Assembly: GCA_003105285.1 (NCBI GenBank)
Contig: PQAN01000399.1
Span: 4,159 to 17,707 of the forward strand
DNA from: Methylocystaceae bacterium
GTDB lineage: Bacteria > Pseudomonadota > Alphaproteobacteria > Rhizobiales > Beijerinckiaceae
Length of the DNA stretch: 13,549 nucleotides
Direction: 5' to 3'
The notes under the pieces were generated by a model. That model searched no databases. It had not been told where the DNA came from and worked only from the letters and a program-made list of their open reading frames with translations. A program made the translations under genes and the position numbers. Positions within the stretch are counted from its first letter, which is position 1; each line of letters starts with the position of its first letter. Shown piece after piece: positions 6,248 to 13,549 of the stretch.

Positions 6248-6871
6248 TCACGTCACGCGCCGCAGAGTGAGATTTATCCGCTCGCCGTTCGCGAGCAATG
6301 GCGACGCGAAGCGCGGCGAGAGCGCCGGCAGCAGTTTGTCGACGCCATGAAAGCGCAGCCGCGCGGGGCCGCCGAGCGTCATCGCGTCGCCCGACGACAA
6401 TACGAAAGTCCGCGTGGGGTCCGAGCGCTTCGACCCGCCGAGCCGGAACCGACAATCGGCGCCGAGCGAGACGGAGAGAATCGGCGCTTCGAAATCCTTC
6501 TCGTCACGGTCCTGATGCAAGCTCATGCGCGCCTCGGCGTGATAGAGATTCACCAGGCAGGCCTGCGGCGGCAGCGGATAGGAAGCGAGTTCCTCCCACG
6601 CTTCGAGCAAGACGCGCGGCATTACGGGCCATGGCTCGCATGTCTCCGGATGATGCGGCTCATAGCGATAGCCGCGCGCGGCGTCGCTGACCCAGCCGAA
6701 CGGCCCGCAATTCGTCATGCGCACCGAGAAGGCCTTGCCGGTGCGCGGCATTCGCGGCGTGAACAGAGGCGCCCGCGCGATCACCCGCTCGATGTCGCGG
6801 ACGAGACTGTCCTGCCGGGAGAAGTCGAAGAAGCCGCGATAGAGACGGACGCCGGGCTCGATTTCCAGCAT
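6248..6871 (-). CDS. alkB: Alpha-ketoglutarate-dependent dioxygenase AlkB (DNA/RNA alkylation repair)
   Basis: AlkB removes methyl groups such as 1-methyladenine and 3-methylcytosine from nucleic acids by oxidative demethylation using Fe(II), O2 and 2-oxoglutarate. The 207-residue protein (E. coli AlkB has 216) carries the iron ligands H119-x-D121 in SLHQDRDE and H175 in RFHGVD, the 2-oxoglutarate arginines R198 and R204 in ERINLTLRRVT, and the substrate lid TNCGPFGWVSDAARGYRYEP. The ATG at 6871 has GAAGG about 9 bases upstream. The frame stays open far upstream through gpmA, but that part is a shadow of gpmA; the AlkB homology begins at MLEIEPGVRLYRGFF. It lies 68 bases after gpmA and may be cotranscribed with dapB-gpmA. 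No ada or other SOS gene is nearby. Confidence 0.96.
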   Translation of the reverse strand: MLEIEPGVRLYRGFFDFSRQDSLVRDIERVIARAPLFTPRMPRTGKAFSVRMTNCGPFGWVSDAARGYRYEPHHPETCEPWPVMPRVLLEAWEELASYPLPPQACLVNLYHAEARMSLHQDRDEKDFEAPILSVSLGADCRFRLGGSKRSDPTRTFVLSSGDAMTLGGPARLRFHGVDKLLPALSPRFASPLLANGERINLTLRRVT

Positions 6872-6939
6872 TTCGCAAGGCCTTCGTCGCGGTTCGCGCA
6901 GAGGGGCGACGCCTTGGGCGCGAGCCTTCAGCCCCGCTT

Positions 6940-7557
6940 TCAGACGAGCGCTTCTTTCGTCGCGACCGTCGAATCGGGATTGAGCCTGTAGACGATCGGC
7001 ACGCCGGTGGCGAGTTCGAGACTGGGGACCGTCTCGGGCGTCAGCCTGTCGAGCACCATCGCCAGCGCGCGCAGCGAATTGCCATGCGCCGCGACGAGAA
7101 CGCGCTCGCCGCGCAGCGCGCGCGGCAATATCTCCTGGCAGTAGAACGGCAGAACCCGCGCCACCGTGTCCCTGAGGCTTTCGCCGCCCGGCGGCGCGAC
7201 GTCGTAGGAGCGTCGCCACAGCCGCACCTGCTCCTCGCCCCATTGCTGGCGCGCCTCGTCCTTGTTGAGGCCGGAGAGGTCGCCGTAATGGCGCTCGTTC
7301 AGCGCCCGGCTGCGGATGACCGGAACGTCCTTCTGCCCGAGCTCCTGAAAGATGAGGTCGAGCGTGTGCTGTGCGCGCAGCAGCAGCGACGTGAAGCCGA
7401 TGTTGAAGCGCAGATCGAGACGTCTCAGCTCGCGCCCCGCCCGCCTCGCCTCCTCGACGCCGACCGGCGTCAGATCGGGATTCTTCCAGCCGGTGAACAG
7501 ATTTTTCGAATTCCATTCGCTTTCGCCGTGCCGGACGATGACGAGTATGCGGTCCAT
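6940..7557 (-). CDS. gpmA: 2,3-bisphosphoglycerate-dependent phosphoglycerate mutase GpmA
   Basis: GpmA interconverts 3- and 2-phosphoglycerate in glycolysis, gluconeogenesis and one-carbon assimilation. The 205-residue protein starts MDRILVIVRHGESEWN, with the phosphorylated histidine H10 and R9. It has NLFTGWKNPDLTPVG, the substrate-contacting ERHYGDLSGLNK with E88, PPGGESLRDT and the second catalytic histidine H158 in AAHGNSLRAL. It belongs to the short alphaproteobacterial form (E. coli about 250 residues), which lacks part of the C-terminal extension. The gap to dapB is only 37 bases, so the two are probably one transcript, an order also seen in other Rhizobiales. Confidence 0.97.
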   Translation of the reverse strand: MDRILVIVRHGESEWNSKNLFTGWKNPDLTPVGVEEARRAGRELRRLDLRFNIGFTSLLLRAQHTLDLIFQELGQKDVPVIRSRALNERHYGDLSGLNKDEARQQWGEEQVRLWRRSYDVAPPGGESLRDTVARVLPFYCQEILPRALRGERVLVAAHGNSLRALAMVLDRLTPETVPSLELATGVPIVYRLNPDSTVATKEALV

Positions 7558-7594
7558 GCGGGTGATGTCCCTCGAGAGATGGCGTCTTGGCCGC

Positions 7595-8410
7595 TCACGC
7601 GTCGGCGATGCCGAGAACGTCGGCCATCGAATAGAGGCCCGGCGCGCGGCCCCTCGTCCACAGCGCCGCGGCGATCGCGCCGCGCGCGAAGATGCCCCGA
7701 TCCTCGGCCCGGTGAGAGAGCTCGATGCGCTCTCCGGCGCCTGCGAAAACGACCGTGTGGTCGCCGACCACCGTGCCGCCGCGCAGCGACGCGAAGCCTA
7801 TGTCGCCCGGCCGGCGCGGACCAGTCAGGCCGTCGCGCGCCCGGGCGCTGTGCTCCGCAAGCTGGACGTTGCGCCCGCGCGCCGCCGCCTCGCCGAGCAG
7901 CAGAGCGGTGCCGGACGGCGCGTCGACCTTCATCTTATGGTGCATTTCGATGATCTCTGCGTCCCAGGCCGGCCCGAGCGCGCTGGCCGCCCGCTCCACG
8001 AGCAGAGCCAGCAGATTGACGCCGAGGCTCATATTGCCGGAGCGCACCACGACGGTCCGTTCAGCGGCGGCGGCGATCGCCTCGAGATCGCTCGTCGAGA
8101 GGCCGGTCGTGCCGATGACATGGGCGACGCCGGCCGCGGCGGCGAGCTCCGCCAGCGCGACGGTCGAAGCCGGGCTCGAGAAATCGATGAGGACGTCCGC
8201 CCCCTTCAGCGCGGCTTCGGGATCGGACGACACGGCGACGCCATTGGCGGCGCGGCCCGCCAGCAGGCCGGCGTCCTGCCCGACATGGGGGGAATCGGAC
8301 GATTCCAATGCGCCGGCGAGCGTCGCTCCCAAACTATCGCCGATCGCGGCGATCAACATCCGGCCCATGCGGCCGGCCGCGCCGACGACGACGAGACGCA
8401 CATCGCTCAT
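7595..8410 (-). CDS. dapB: 4-hydroxy-tetrahydrodipicolinate reductase DapB
   Basis: DapB reduces hydroxy-tetrahydrodipicolinate with NAD(P)H on the way to meso-diaminopimelate and lysine. The 271-residue protein has the N-terminal nucleotide-binding VVVGAAGRMGRML (G10, G13, G16), VIGTTGLS near 98-105, and the active-site motif EIIEMHHKMKVDAPSGTA with H157, H158 and K161 (equivalent to E. coli H159, H160, K163). The C-terminal GERIELSHRAEDRGIFARGA is also typical. The ATG at 8410 has AGAAG about 6 bases upstream. A terminator-like hairpin and a candidate promoter lie immediately upstream in the 168-base gap after mog. Confidence 0.97.
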   Translation of the reverse strand: MSDVRLVVVGAAGRMGRMLIAAIGDSLGATLAGALESSDSPHVGQDAGLLAGRAANGVAVSSDPEAALKGADVLIDFSSPASTVALAELAAAAGVAHVIGTTGLSTSDLEAIAAAAERTVVVRSGNMSLGVNLLALLVERAASALGPAWDAEIIEMHHKMKVDAPSGTALLLGEAAARGRNVQLAEHSARARDGLTGPRRPGDIGFASLRGGTVVGDHTVVFAGAGERIELSHRAEDRGIFARGAIAAALWTRGRAPGLYSMADVLGIADA

Positions 8411-8431
8411 AATTCTTCTAGCCCCTGGCGC

Positions 8432-8480
8432 AAAAAGCGAAAATCCGCCGGCGTCTCCGAAAGGCGCGAACGCCCGGCGG
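8432..8480 (-). terminator. Intrinsic terminator or attenuator upstream of dapB
   Basis: On the minus strand CCGCCGGGCGT (8480-8470) pairs with ACGCCGGCGG (8454-8445) with one bulged G and a 15-base loop, then ATTTTCGCTTTTT (8444-8432). This is the expected shape of an intrinsic terminator for mog transcripts. Its U tract ends 21 bases before the dapB ATG and it overlaps the likely dapB transcription start, so it could instead act as a leader attenuator. Confidence 0.65.
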
Positions 8481-8484
8481 CCAG

Positions 8485-8513
8485 TCTATACAGTCCCCGC
8501 GAGCGGATGAGAA
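8485..8513 (-). promoter_or_regulatory. Candidate dapB promoter
   Basis: TTCTCA (8513-8508) and TATAGA (8490-8485) are spaced by 17 bases on the minus strand. A start near 8478 would give a leader of about 68 bases that retains nearly all of the downstream hairpin. Confidence 0.45.
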
Positions 8514-8578
8514 GCAGGCCCCTCGCTCGGCGTCCCCTTTGAGCTCGACCGGTCTCGGGATCCCCCGCCTCGGAGAGC

Positions 8579-9121
8579 TCACTTGGCCTTGGGCCGGAAC
8601 GCCGTCACCCGCGCCGGGTCGGTCTCTATATAGGCGGCGCCGATGAGGTCGAGGCAATAAGGCACCGCCGGCATCACGGCGTCGAGGCACAGTTCGATGG
8701 CCGCGGGCTTGCCCGGAAGGTTGATGATCAGGCACTTGCCGCGATGCGCGGCCAATTGTCGCGACAAAATCGCCGTCGGCACCTGCGCCAACGAGACCTT
8801 GCGCATCAACTCGCCGAAGCCCGGCAGTTCGCGCGGAGCCGCCGCCAGAGTCGCCTCGGGCGTCAGATCGCGCGGCGACGGCCCTGTGCCGCCGGTCGTG
8901 ACGATGAGGTCGCAGCCGACATTGTCGGCGAGATCGATGAGCGTGTCGCGCACGCTCTCGAAACCATCCGGAATGATGCGCCGCTCGATGCGGAACGGGC
9001 TCGTCAACACCTTCCCTAGATAGGCGGCGATGGCCGGCCCGCTCTCGTCCTCATAGAGGCCGGCGCTGGCGCGGTCGGAGGCGGTGACGACGCCGATGAC
9101 GGCTTCCTGTCGATTTGTCAT
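8579..9121 (-). CDS. mog: Molybdopterin adenylyltransferase Mog
   Basis: Mog adenylylates molybdopterin, preparing it for molybdate insertion by MoeA during molybdenum cofactor synthesis. The 180-residue protein aligns with E. coli Mog (195) over its length: VVTASDRASAGLYEDESGPAI, RIIPD with D52, the MPT-binding TTGGTGPSPRDLTPEAT with D85, ELPGFGELMRK, TAILSRQ, INLPGKPAAIELCLDAV and AFRPK at the end. The ATG at 9121 is chosen; a TTG four codons earlier lies inside the likely -10 box. There is no Shine-Dalgarno, and the promoter implies a very short leader. No other molybdenum cofactor genes are adjacent. Confidence 0.95.
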   Translation of the reverse strand: MTNRQEAVIGVVTASDRASAGLYEDESGPAIAAYLGKVLTSPFRIERRIIPDGFESVRDTLIDLADNVGCDLIVTTGGTGPSPRDLTPEATLAAAPRELPGFGELMRKVSLAQVPTAILSRQLAAHRGKCLIINLPGKPAAIELCLDAVMPAVPYCLDLIGAAYIETDPARVTAFRPKAK

Positions 9122-9129
9122 GGACGCGC

Positions 9130-9157
9130 ACAATAGCGGGTCTAGAACTCATGACAA
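9130..9157 (-). promoter_or_regulatory. Candidate mog promoter giving a nearly leaderless mRNA
   Basis: TTGTCA (9157-9152) and TATTGT (9135-9130) have a 16-base spacer on the minus strand. The start point expected about 7 bases further on falls at 9121-9124, at the mog ATG, which agrees with the missing Shine-Dalgarno. Confidence 0.5.
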
Positions 9158-9159
9158 CC

Positions 9160-9216
9160 GGGATCGATTGGAGGTTATCCCGGGATATGATCATCGATCC
9201 CGATCGGCCGCCGATC
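9160..9216. other. Cluster of nested palindromes upstream of mog
   Basis: GGGATCGAT (9160-9168) and ATCGATCCC (9193-9201) form a 9-bp inverted repeat. Inside it are the perfect 12-bp palindrome TATCCCGGGATA (9176-9187) and ATGATCAT (9187-9194). Directly after comes GATCGG-CCG-CCGATC (9202-9216). No gene explains it. It sits just upstream of the mog promoter and could be an operator, a repeat element or a structured RNA. Confidence 0.5.
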
Positions 9217-9322
9217 TTCCGTCACGCATATCGCCCAGGCAGGCATGATAGCGCTCGATCCGCCGGGAGCGGAAAGCGCTCGCGGACCTCCAGGGAGCTC
9301 GACTGTCGCCTCGCGCCGACCT

Positions 9323-9348
9323 TGGGCGCGCGAAAGACCGCGCGCCCA
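9323..9348. terminator. Strong hairpin beyond the cysteine-rich protein gene, possible terminator
   Basis: TGGGCGCGCG (9323-9332) pairs perfectly with CGCGCGCCCA (9339-9348) across a 6-base loop AAAGAC. It is 41 bases past the stop of the minus-strand small gene. No U tract follows on either strand, so it is an atypical terminator or an RNA 3'-end stabiliser. The rest of the 267-base gap 9122-9388 holds no believable gene. Confidence 0.4.
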
Positions 9349-9388
9349 GCGACGTCGAATGGGTTCGCCCCTCTCGGGACGCTCCGAA

Positions 9389-9625
9389 TTACTTGATGTC
9401 GGCGCTGTTCTGCGGGCAGCCGCATTTTTCGTCGCAGGCCTTCTTTTCCGCCGATACTTTCGCGAGGTCGGAGTTGTAGTGCATCTTGTCTCTGATGAAA
9501 GAGTCGTCGCATTTCTGCGCGCACAGGGCCTGCTTGTCTTCCCCGTGAACATCGCAGCTGGCGAACGACGGACCGACCATGCCGGCGAAGAGAGCAGCGG
9601 CCGTCACAATGGCGCGAATTTTCAT
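9389..9625 (-). CDS. Small secreted cysteine-rich protein with twin CX3C motif, unknown function
   Basis: I do not recognise a family. The 78-residue product begins with a signal peptide, MKIRAIVTAAALFAGMVGPS, ending in FA before SCDVHGED; FASC is a poor lipobox, so a soluble periplasmic or secreted product is more likely than a lipoprotein, though not certain. The mature part of about 55 residues is charged and has six cysteines: C24, C35, C39, C64, C68 and C70. Two CX3C pairs (CAQKC and CDEKC) are separated by 24 residues predicted helical (SFIRDKMHYNSDLAKVSAEKKA), the layout of a disulfide-linked helical hairpin as in small Tim or CHCH-like proteins; that is analogy, not homology. AGGGA lies 7 bases before the ATG, and the signal peptide and codon use support a real gene. 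It stands alone, with its own candidate promoter and operator. Confidence 0.82.
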   Translation of the reverse strand: MKIRAIVTAAALFAGMVGPSFASCDVHGEDKQALCAQKCDDSFIRDKMHYNSDLAKVSAEKKACDEKCGCPQNSADIK

Positions 9626-9695
9626 ATCTCGTTCCCTCTTTTGAACTCGGGAGCTTTGTCCCTTATTTTTGGTCCCGGGCGCATCGTCCCGCGCG

Positions 9696-9725
9696 CAAAT
9701 AGGCTGTTTCTACTGCGCCTGTCAA
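9696..9725 (-). promoter_or_regulatory. Candidate promoter of the cysteine-rich protein gene
   Basis: A perfect -35 TTGACA (9725-9720) is followed after 18 bases by TATTTG (9701-9696), a weak -10. The leader would be about 65 bases. A strong -35 with a weak -10 is common for regulated promoters. Confidence 0.45.
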
Positions 9726-9736
9726 TGTAAGTGACA
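9720..9736. promoter_or_regulatory. Candidate operator dyad TGTCA-N7-TGACA
   Basis: TGTCA (9720-9724) and TGACA (9732-9736) form a symmetrical dyad that overlaps the -35 box of the cysteine-rich protein gene. The regulator is unknown. Confidence 0.35.
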
Positions 9737-9933
9737 TTTTCTTATCACCGCCAAGAGTGCGCAAAAATCATGCCGCTATGATCTTTGCTGCATTGCGAAA
9801 GATACATCTCCTCCTTCGAGCGAGTCACATTTCGCGACCAGCGACGATCCCGGCTCATCACTCGGGAAGCAAGGATCGCGCGCCCCGGGCGAAGCGAGGC
9901 GCTCCGGCATTCGCATCGGGCCGACGACGATCG
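9737..9933. other. Intergenic stretch without a supported gene
   Basis: Together with the promoter region above, this fills the 333-base gap between the cysteine-rich protein start and the thiC stop. A 20-codon minus-strand frame (9807-9745) follows AGGAGG by only 2 bases and is not convincing. No RNA gene or repeat was recognised here. Confidence 0.5.
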
Positions 9934-9958
9934 TGACATTCGCGAGCGCTCGCGAATG

Positions 9959-9961
<3 letters not shown>
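9934..9961. repeat. 28-bp perfect palindrome overlapping the thiC stop codon
   Basis: TGACATTCGCGAGC (9934-9947) is followed without spacing by its exact reverse complement GCTCGCGAATGTCA (9948-9961). The last three bases are the thiC stop codon read on the minus strand. As RNA it would make a stem of about 12 bp with a 4-base loop. There is no following U tract, so a classical terminator is not shown; a 3'-end stabilising hairpin or a protein-binding site are alternatives. Confidence 0.7.
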
Positions 9962-11791
<1,830 letters not shown>

Positions 11792-11798
11792 CGTCGCG

Positions 11799-11804
11799 CT
11801 CCTC
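11799..11804 (-). promoter_or_regulatory. thiC Shine-Dalgarno, possible riboswitch output site
   Basis: GAGGAG on the minus strand, 7 bases before the thiC ATG. A matching UCCUC anti-Shine-Dalgarno (minus strand of 11837-11841) lies between it and the aptamer, so sequestration of the ribosome binding site is a plausible output of the riboswitch. Confidence 0.5.
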
Positions 11805-11843
11805 GAGGAAACGATCGGGCGGCGACGATGAAGAAAGAGGATC

Positions 11844-11873
11844 GTGACGTCTCGAACGCATCGAGCGACGTCT
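11844..11873 (-). other. Hairpin in the thiC expression platform
   Basis: On the minus strand CTCGA (11865-11861) and TCGAG (11855-11851) pair around the loop TGCGT, extended by GACGT with ACGTC across a two-base bulge. It lies between the aptamer and the ribosome binding site. The U-rich run CCTCTTTCTTC starts several bases after the stem, so it is not a clean terminator. Confidence 0.4.
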
Positions 11874-11878
11874 CACGC

Positions 11879-11961
11879 TGGCCTTCCCTCGCGCCGGCAT
11901 TACCCGGATCAGGTTCGATGGGTGCTTCTCAGCCGCTCGAACCGAGCGGCGCCCCTCGCCA
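11879..11961 (-). ncRNA. TPP riboswitch (THI element) upstream of thiC
   Basis: The minus strand has all the conserved parts of the thiamine pyrophosphate aptamer in order: GAGGGGCGCC at the 5' side, a P3 stem CCGCTCG-GTT-CGAGCGG, the pyrimidine-binding CTGAGA (11932-11927), AGCACCC, GAACCTGATCCGGGTAATGCC for the P4/P5 pyrophosphate sensor (split here as GAACCTGATC and CGGGTAATGCC), and GCGAGGGAAG closing. P1 can pair TGGC (11961-11958) with GCCA (11882-11879). It lies about 90 bases before thiC and should lower thiC expression when TPP binds. Confidence 0.97.
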
Positions 11962-11969
11962 TCGTCGCG

Positions 11970-11998
11970 ATGTTATCCATTGGCGAGGATGGCGGCAA
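11970..11998 (-). promoter_or_regulatory. thiC promoter
   Basis: TTGCCG (11998-11993) and TAACAT (11975-11970) are separated by 17 bases on the minus strand. The expected start near 11963 coincides with the beginning of the riboswitch P1 stem, which strongly favours this pair although each box matches consensus at only 4 of 6 positions. Confidence 0.6.
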
Positions 11999-12217
11999 GG
12001 TCGCGCCGGTGACAGGTCGCGCCCGCGACTGTGGCAGATACGTGACATAGGGCAAATAATGCGTGACGCCCCAGGCGAGGCGCTGGCGAGGCGACAAGGC
12101 TCTGCTATTTTCCGTCTGCCTCGAGCATCGATGAGTCGCGGAGCGCGAGGGCCGCCGAGCTGCCGGTTCTCGATGCGAGTGGCGGGCGGCCGACCAGATG
12201 CAAAGGGCGATCGACAT
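11999..12217. other. Divergent intergenic region between thiC promoter and the FadL-like gene
   Basis: It must carry the promoter for the plus-strand FadL-like gene. TATTTT at 12106-12111 is the only -10-like word, with no convincing -35. GGCGAGGCG is directly repeated around 12073-12095. No gene or RNA was recognised here. Confidence 0.35.
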
Positions 12218-13543
12218 ATGCAAGCATATTCTTGGCGTTCTCTTTTTTGTCTCGCCGCTTTCTCCTCCTTGTTCTCCGCTCCGACATTGGCCGCGGACGG
12301 CTATTTTCTGATCGGCTACGGCGCGAGGCAAAAAGCGTTGGGCGGCGCCGGCGTCGCCGATTCGCGCGACGCCATGTCGCTTTCCATCAACCCGGCCGGC
12401 CTCGTCGATCTCGAGCGACAGATGCAGGTCGGCTTGACGGCGATAATGCCGGAGCGCGGCTATTCGACCGAGGGATTTCCGCGCGTATTGGCGCCCGGCG
12501 ACGTTCGGAGCGGACGTCCGATCTTCCCCGTCCCCAACAACTCCTTCGCCGAGCCGATCGACGCCGATTCCGCCTGGGGCACTGCGTCCTACGCCAATGG
12601 CGGGATCAATACGTCATACGACTTCGGCCATTTCCATCGGCCGGCCGGCGGACCGTTCGGCGGCGGATACGCGGGCGTCGATCTCGAACAGGGGTTCACG
12701 AGCGTCGGCTACGCCCGGAAATTCGGTTCGCTGTCGGTCGGCGTCGCGCCGACGGTCGCAGTGCAGACGCTCAATGTCCAGGGTCTGAAGATTTTCGCGC
12801 CCTTCTCGTCCGATCCTTTTCATCTGTCCGACAATGGCTACGACTGGTCGGTGGGCGGCGGCATCCGGGCGGGTCTGCAATGGCGCGCGACCGAGCAGTT
12901 GCGTTTCGCCGTCGCGGCCTCCACGCCGATGTTCATGACGGCGTTCGGGAAATATGCCGGCCTCGTGGCCAATTCCGGGCGCTTCGACATTCCCGCCAAC
13001 GTCACGGTGGGCCTCGCCTATGACGTGCTGCCGAATTTGACGGTCATGGCCGATTGGAGACATATTTTCTACTCGGGCGTCGAGGCGGTGCATAATTCGA
13101 GCTTCCCCGTCTTACGGAACTCGCTCGGCACAGCCGGCGGTCCCGGCTTCGGCTGGAACGATACGGATTCGGCGGCCGTCGGCGTCGAGTGGCGCGCGAC
13201 GCCCGGCTTGGCGCTGCGGGCCGGCTATCACTACGCCACCAGCCCCATTCCGTCTCGCGCGGTCACGCTCAATATCCTGTCGCCCGTCATCAACGCGCAT
13301 CACGTCAGTGGCGGATTCAGCTATGAAGTCACCAAGAACTCCTCGATCGACTTCGCTGCGGTCTATGCGTTCAAGAATTCGGTACGCGGCCCCGAGGCTC
13401 TGCCGCAGAGCCCTCTCGCCCCGCTCGGCGCATACAATCCCGCCGCAAATGTGAACATCTGGCTGCGCGGCCTGGAGTTCACAGTAGGCTGGACCTACAA
13501 GTTCGACGCTGGCGACCGTTCCTGGCTGCCGTCGCATCTTTGA
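12218..13543 (+). CDS. Outer-membrane transport protein, FadL/OmpP1/TodX family
   Basis: A 441-residue outer-membrane beta-barrel of the FadL family, whose members pass long-chain fatty acids or hydrophobic hydrocarbons across the outer membrane. It starts with a signal peptide (MQAYSWRSLFCLAAFSSLFS, cleavage after TLA, residue 25). The N-terminal plug signature is clear: GYGARQKALGGAGVADSRDA followed by NPAGL (residues 33-62). The rest alternates polar and hydrophobic residues with many aromatic-girdled strands (FTSVGYARKFGSLSVGVAP, ANVTVGLAYDVLPNLTVMAD, LRAGYHYATSP, FTVGWTYKF). Length is typical. The frame is open far upstream, but the ATG at 12218 directly precedes the signal peptide; AAAGGG stands 10 bases upstream, a weak Shine-Dalgarno. 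Divergent from thiC. The substrate cannot be told; hydrocarbon uptake is possible if the organism is a methylotroph. Confidence 0.92.
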   Translation: MQAYSWRSLFCLAAFSSLFSAPTLAADGYFLIGYGARQKALGGAGVADSRDAMSLSINPAGLVDLERQMQVGLTAIMPERGYSTEGFPRVLAPGDVRSGRPIFPVPNNSFAEPIDADSAWGTASYANGGINTSYDFGHFHRPAGGPFGGGYAGVDLEQGFTSVGYARKFGSLSVGVAPTVAVQTLNVQGLKIFAPFSSDPFHLSDNGYDWSVGGGIRAGLQWRATEQLRFAVAASTPMFMTAFGKYAGLVANSGRFDIPANVTVGLAYDVLPNLTVMADWRHIFYSGVEAVHNSSFPVLRNSLGTAGGPGFGWNDTDSAAVGVEWRATPGLALRAGYHYATSPIPSRAVTLNILSPVINAHHVSGGFSYEVTKNSSIDFAAVYAFKNSVRGPEALPQSPLAPLGAYNPAANVNIWLRGLEFTVGWTYKFDAGDRSWLPSHL

Positions 13544-13549
13544 GAGGAC

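Noticed and set aside
6248..7516. 422-codon frame joining alkB with upstream sequence as a fusion
   Set aside because: The part above 6871 is an alternative frame of gpmA and shows no domain; AlkB homology starts at the ATG at 6871.
9115..9396. 93-codon plus-strand frame covering the gap after mog
   Set aside because: It overlaps the mog start and the palindrome cluster, has no Shine-Dalgarno and no recognisable composition.
9745..9807. 20-codon peptide MYLSQCSKDHSGMIFAHSWR behind AGGAGG
   Set aside because: Spacing of 2 bases to the ATG is too short and no second line of evidence supports it; it might still merit a look in ribosome profiling.
12016..12029. GTCGCG-CC-CGCGAC hairpin and nearby bases as a second riboswitch upstream of thiC
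   Set aside because: The 2-base loop is too small and no conserved riboswitch motif is present; it lies upstream of the inferred thiC transcription start.

Overview
The window looks like the chromosome of a high-GC alphaproteobacterium, most likely in the Hyphomicrobiales (Rhizobiales). The support is very GC-rich coding sequence (50 of 60 bases are G or C at 4861-4920), the divergent tsaD/hemC-hemD arrangement, the short GpmA beside dapB, the fused CysG, and a TPP-riboswitch-controlled thiC. A methanotroph such as Methylocystis/Methylosinus is possible from overall feel, but nothing here proves it.

Layout. On the left, tsaD (minus strand, its C-terminus cut by the window edge) diverges from hemC-hemD (plus), which overlap by 4 bases and encode consecutive steps of tetrapyrrole synthesis. 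hemD carries an apparent in-frame insertion of a palindromic repeat-like sequence. Six bases after hemD comes a GNAT acetyltransferase gene. Facing it on the minus strand is a HEPN/MNT toxin-antitoxin pair. GNAT, HEPN and MNT are locally less GC-rich than the core genes and look like accessory cargo next to the heme locus.

From about 4.1 to 9.1 kb all recognised genes are on the minus strand. In transcription order they are mog (molybdopterin adenylyltransferase), dapB (lysine/DAP synthesis), gpmA (phosphoglycerate mutase), alkB (alkylation-damage dioxygenase), a secreted class I cytochrome c with a good intrinsic terminator, and cysG (siroheme synthase). CysG uses uroporphyrinogen III, the product of HemC plus HemD, so both sides of the accessory module belong to tetrapyrrole chemistry.

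Between 9.1 and 10 kb lies a gene-poor stretch holding one small secreted cysteine-rich protein with a twin CX3C arrangement, several strong palindromes and a candidate operator. Then follows thiC (minus), with a complete TPP riboswitch and a promoter placed directly in front of the aptamer. The right end holds a complete FadL/OmpP1-family outer-membrane channel gene on the plus strand.

No tRNA, rRNA, CRISPR array, transposase or integrase was seen. The least explained material is the palindrome-rich DNA around 9160-9350 and at 9934-9961, the twin CX3C protein, the repeat inside hemD, and the very short or absent 5' leaders inferred for the MNT and mog genes. No clearly new multi-gene system could be demonstrated.
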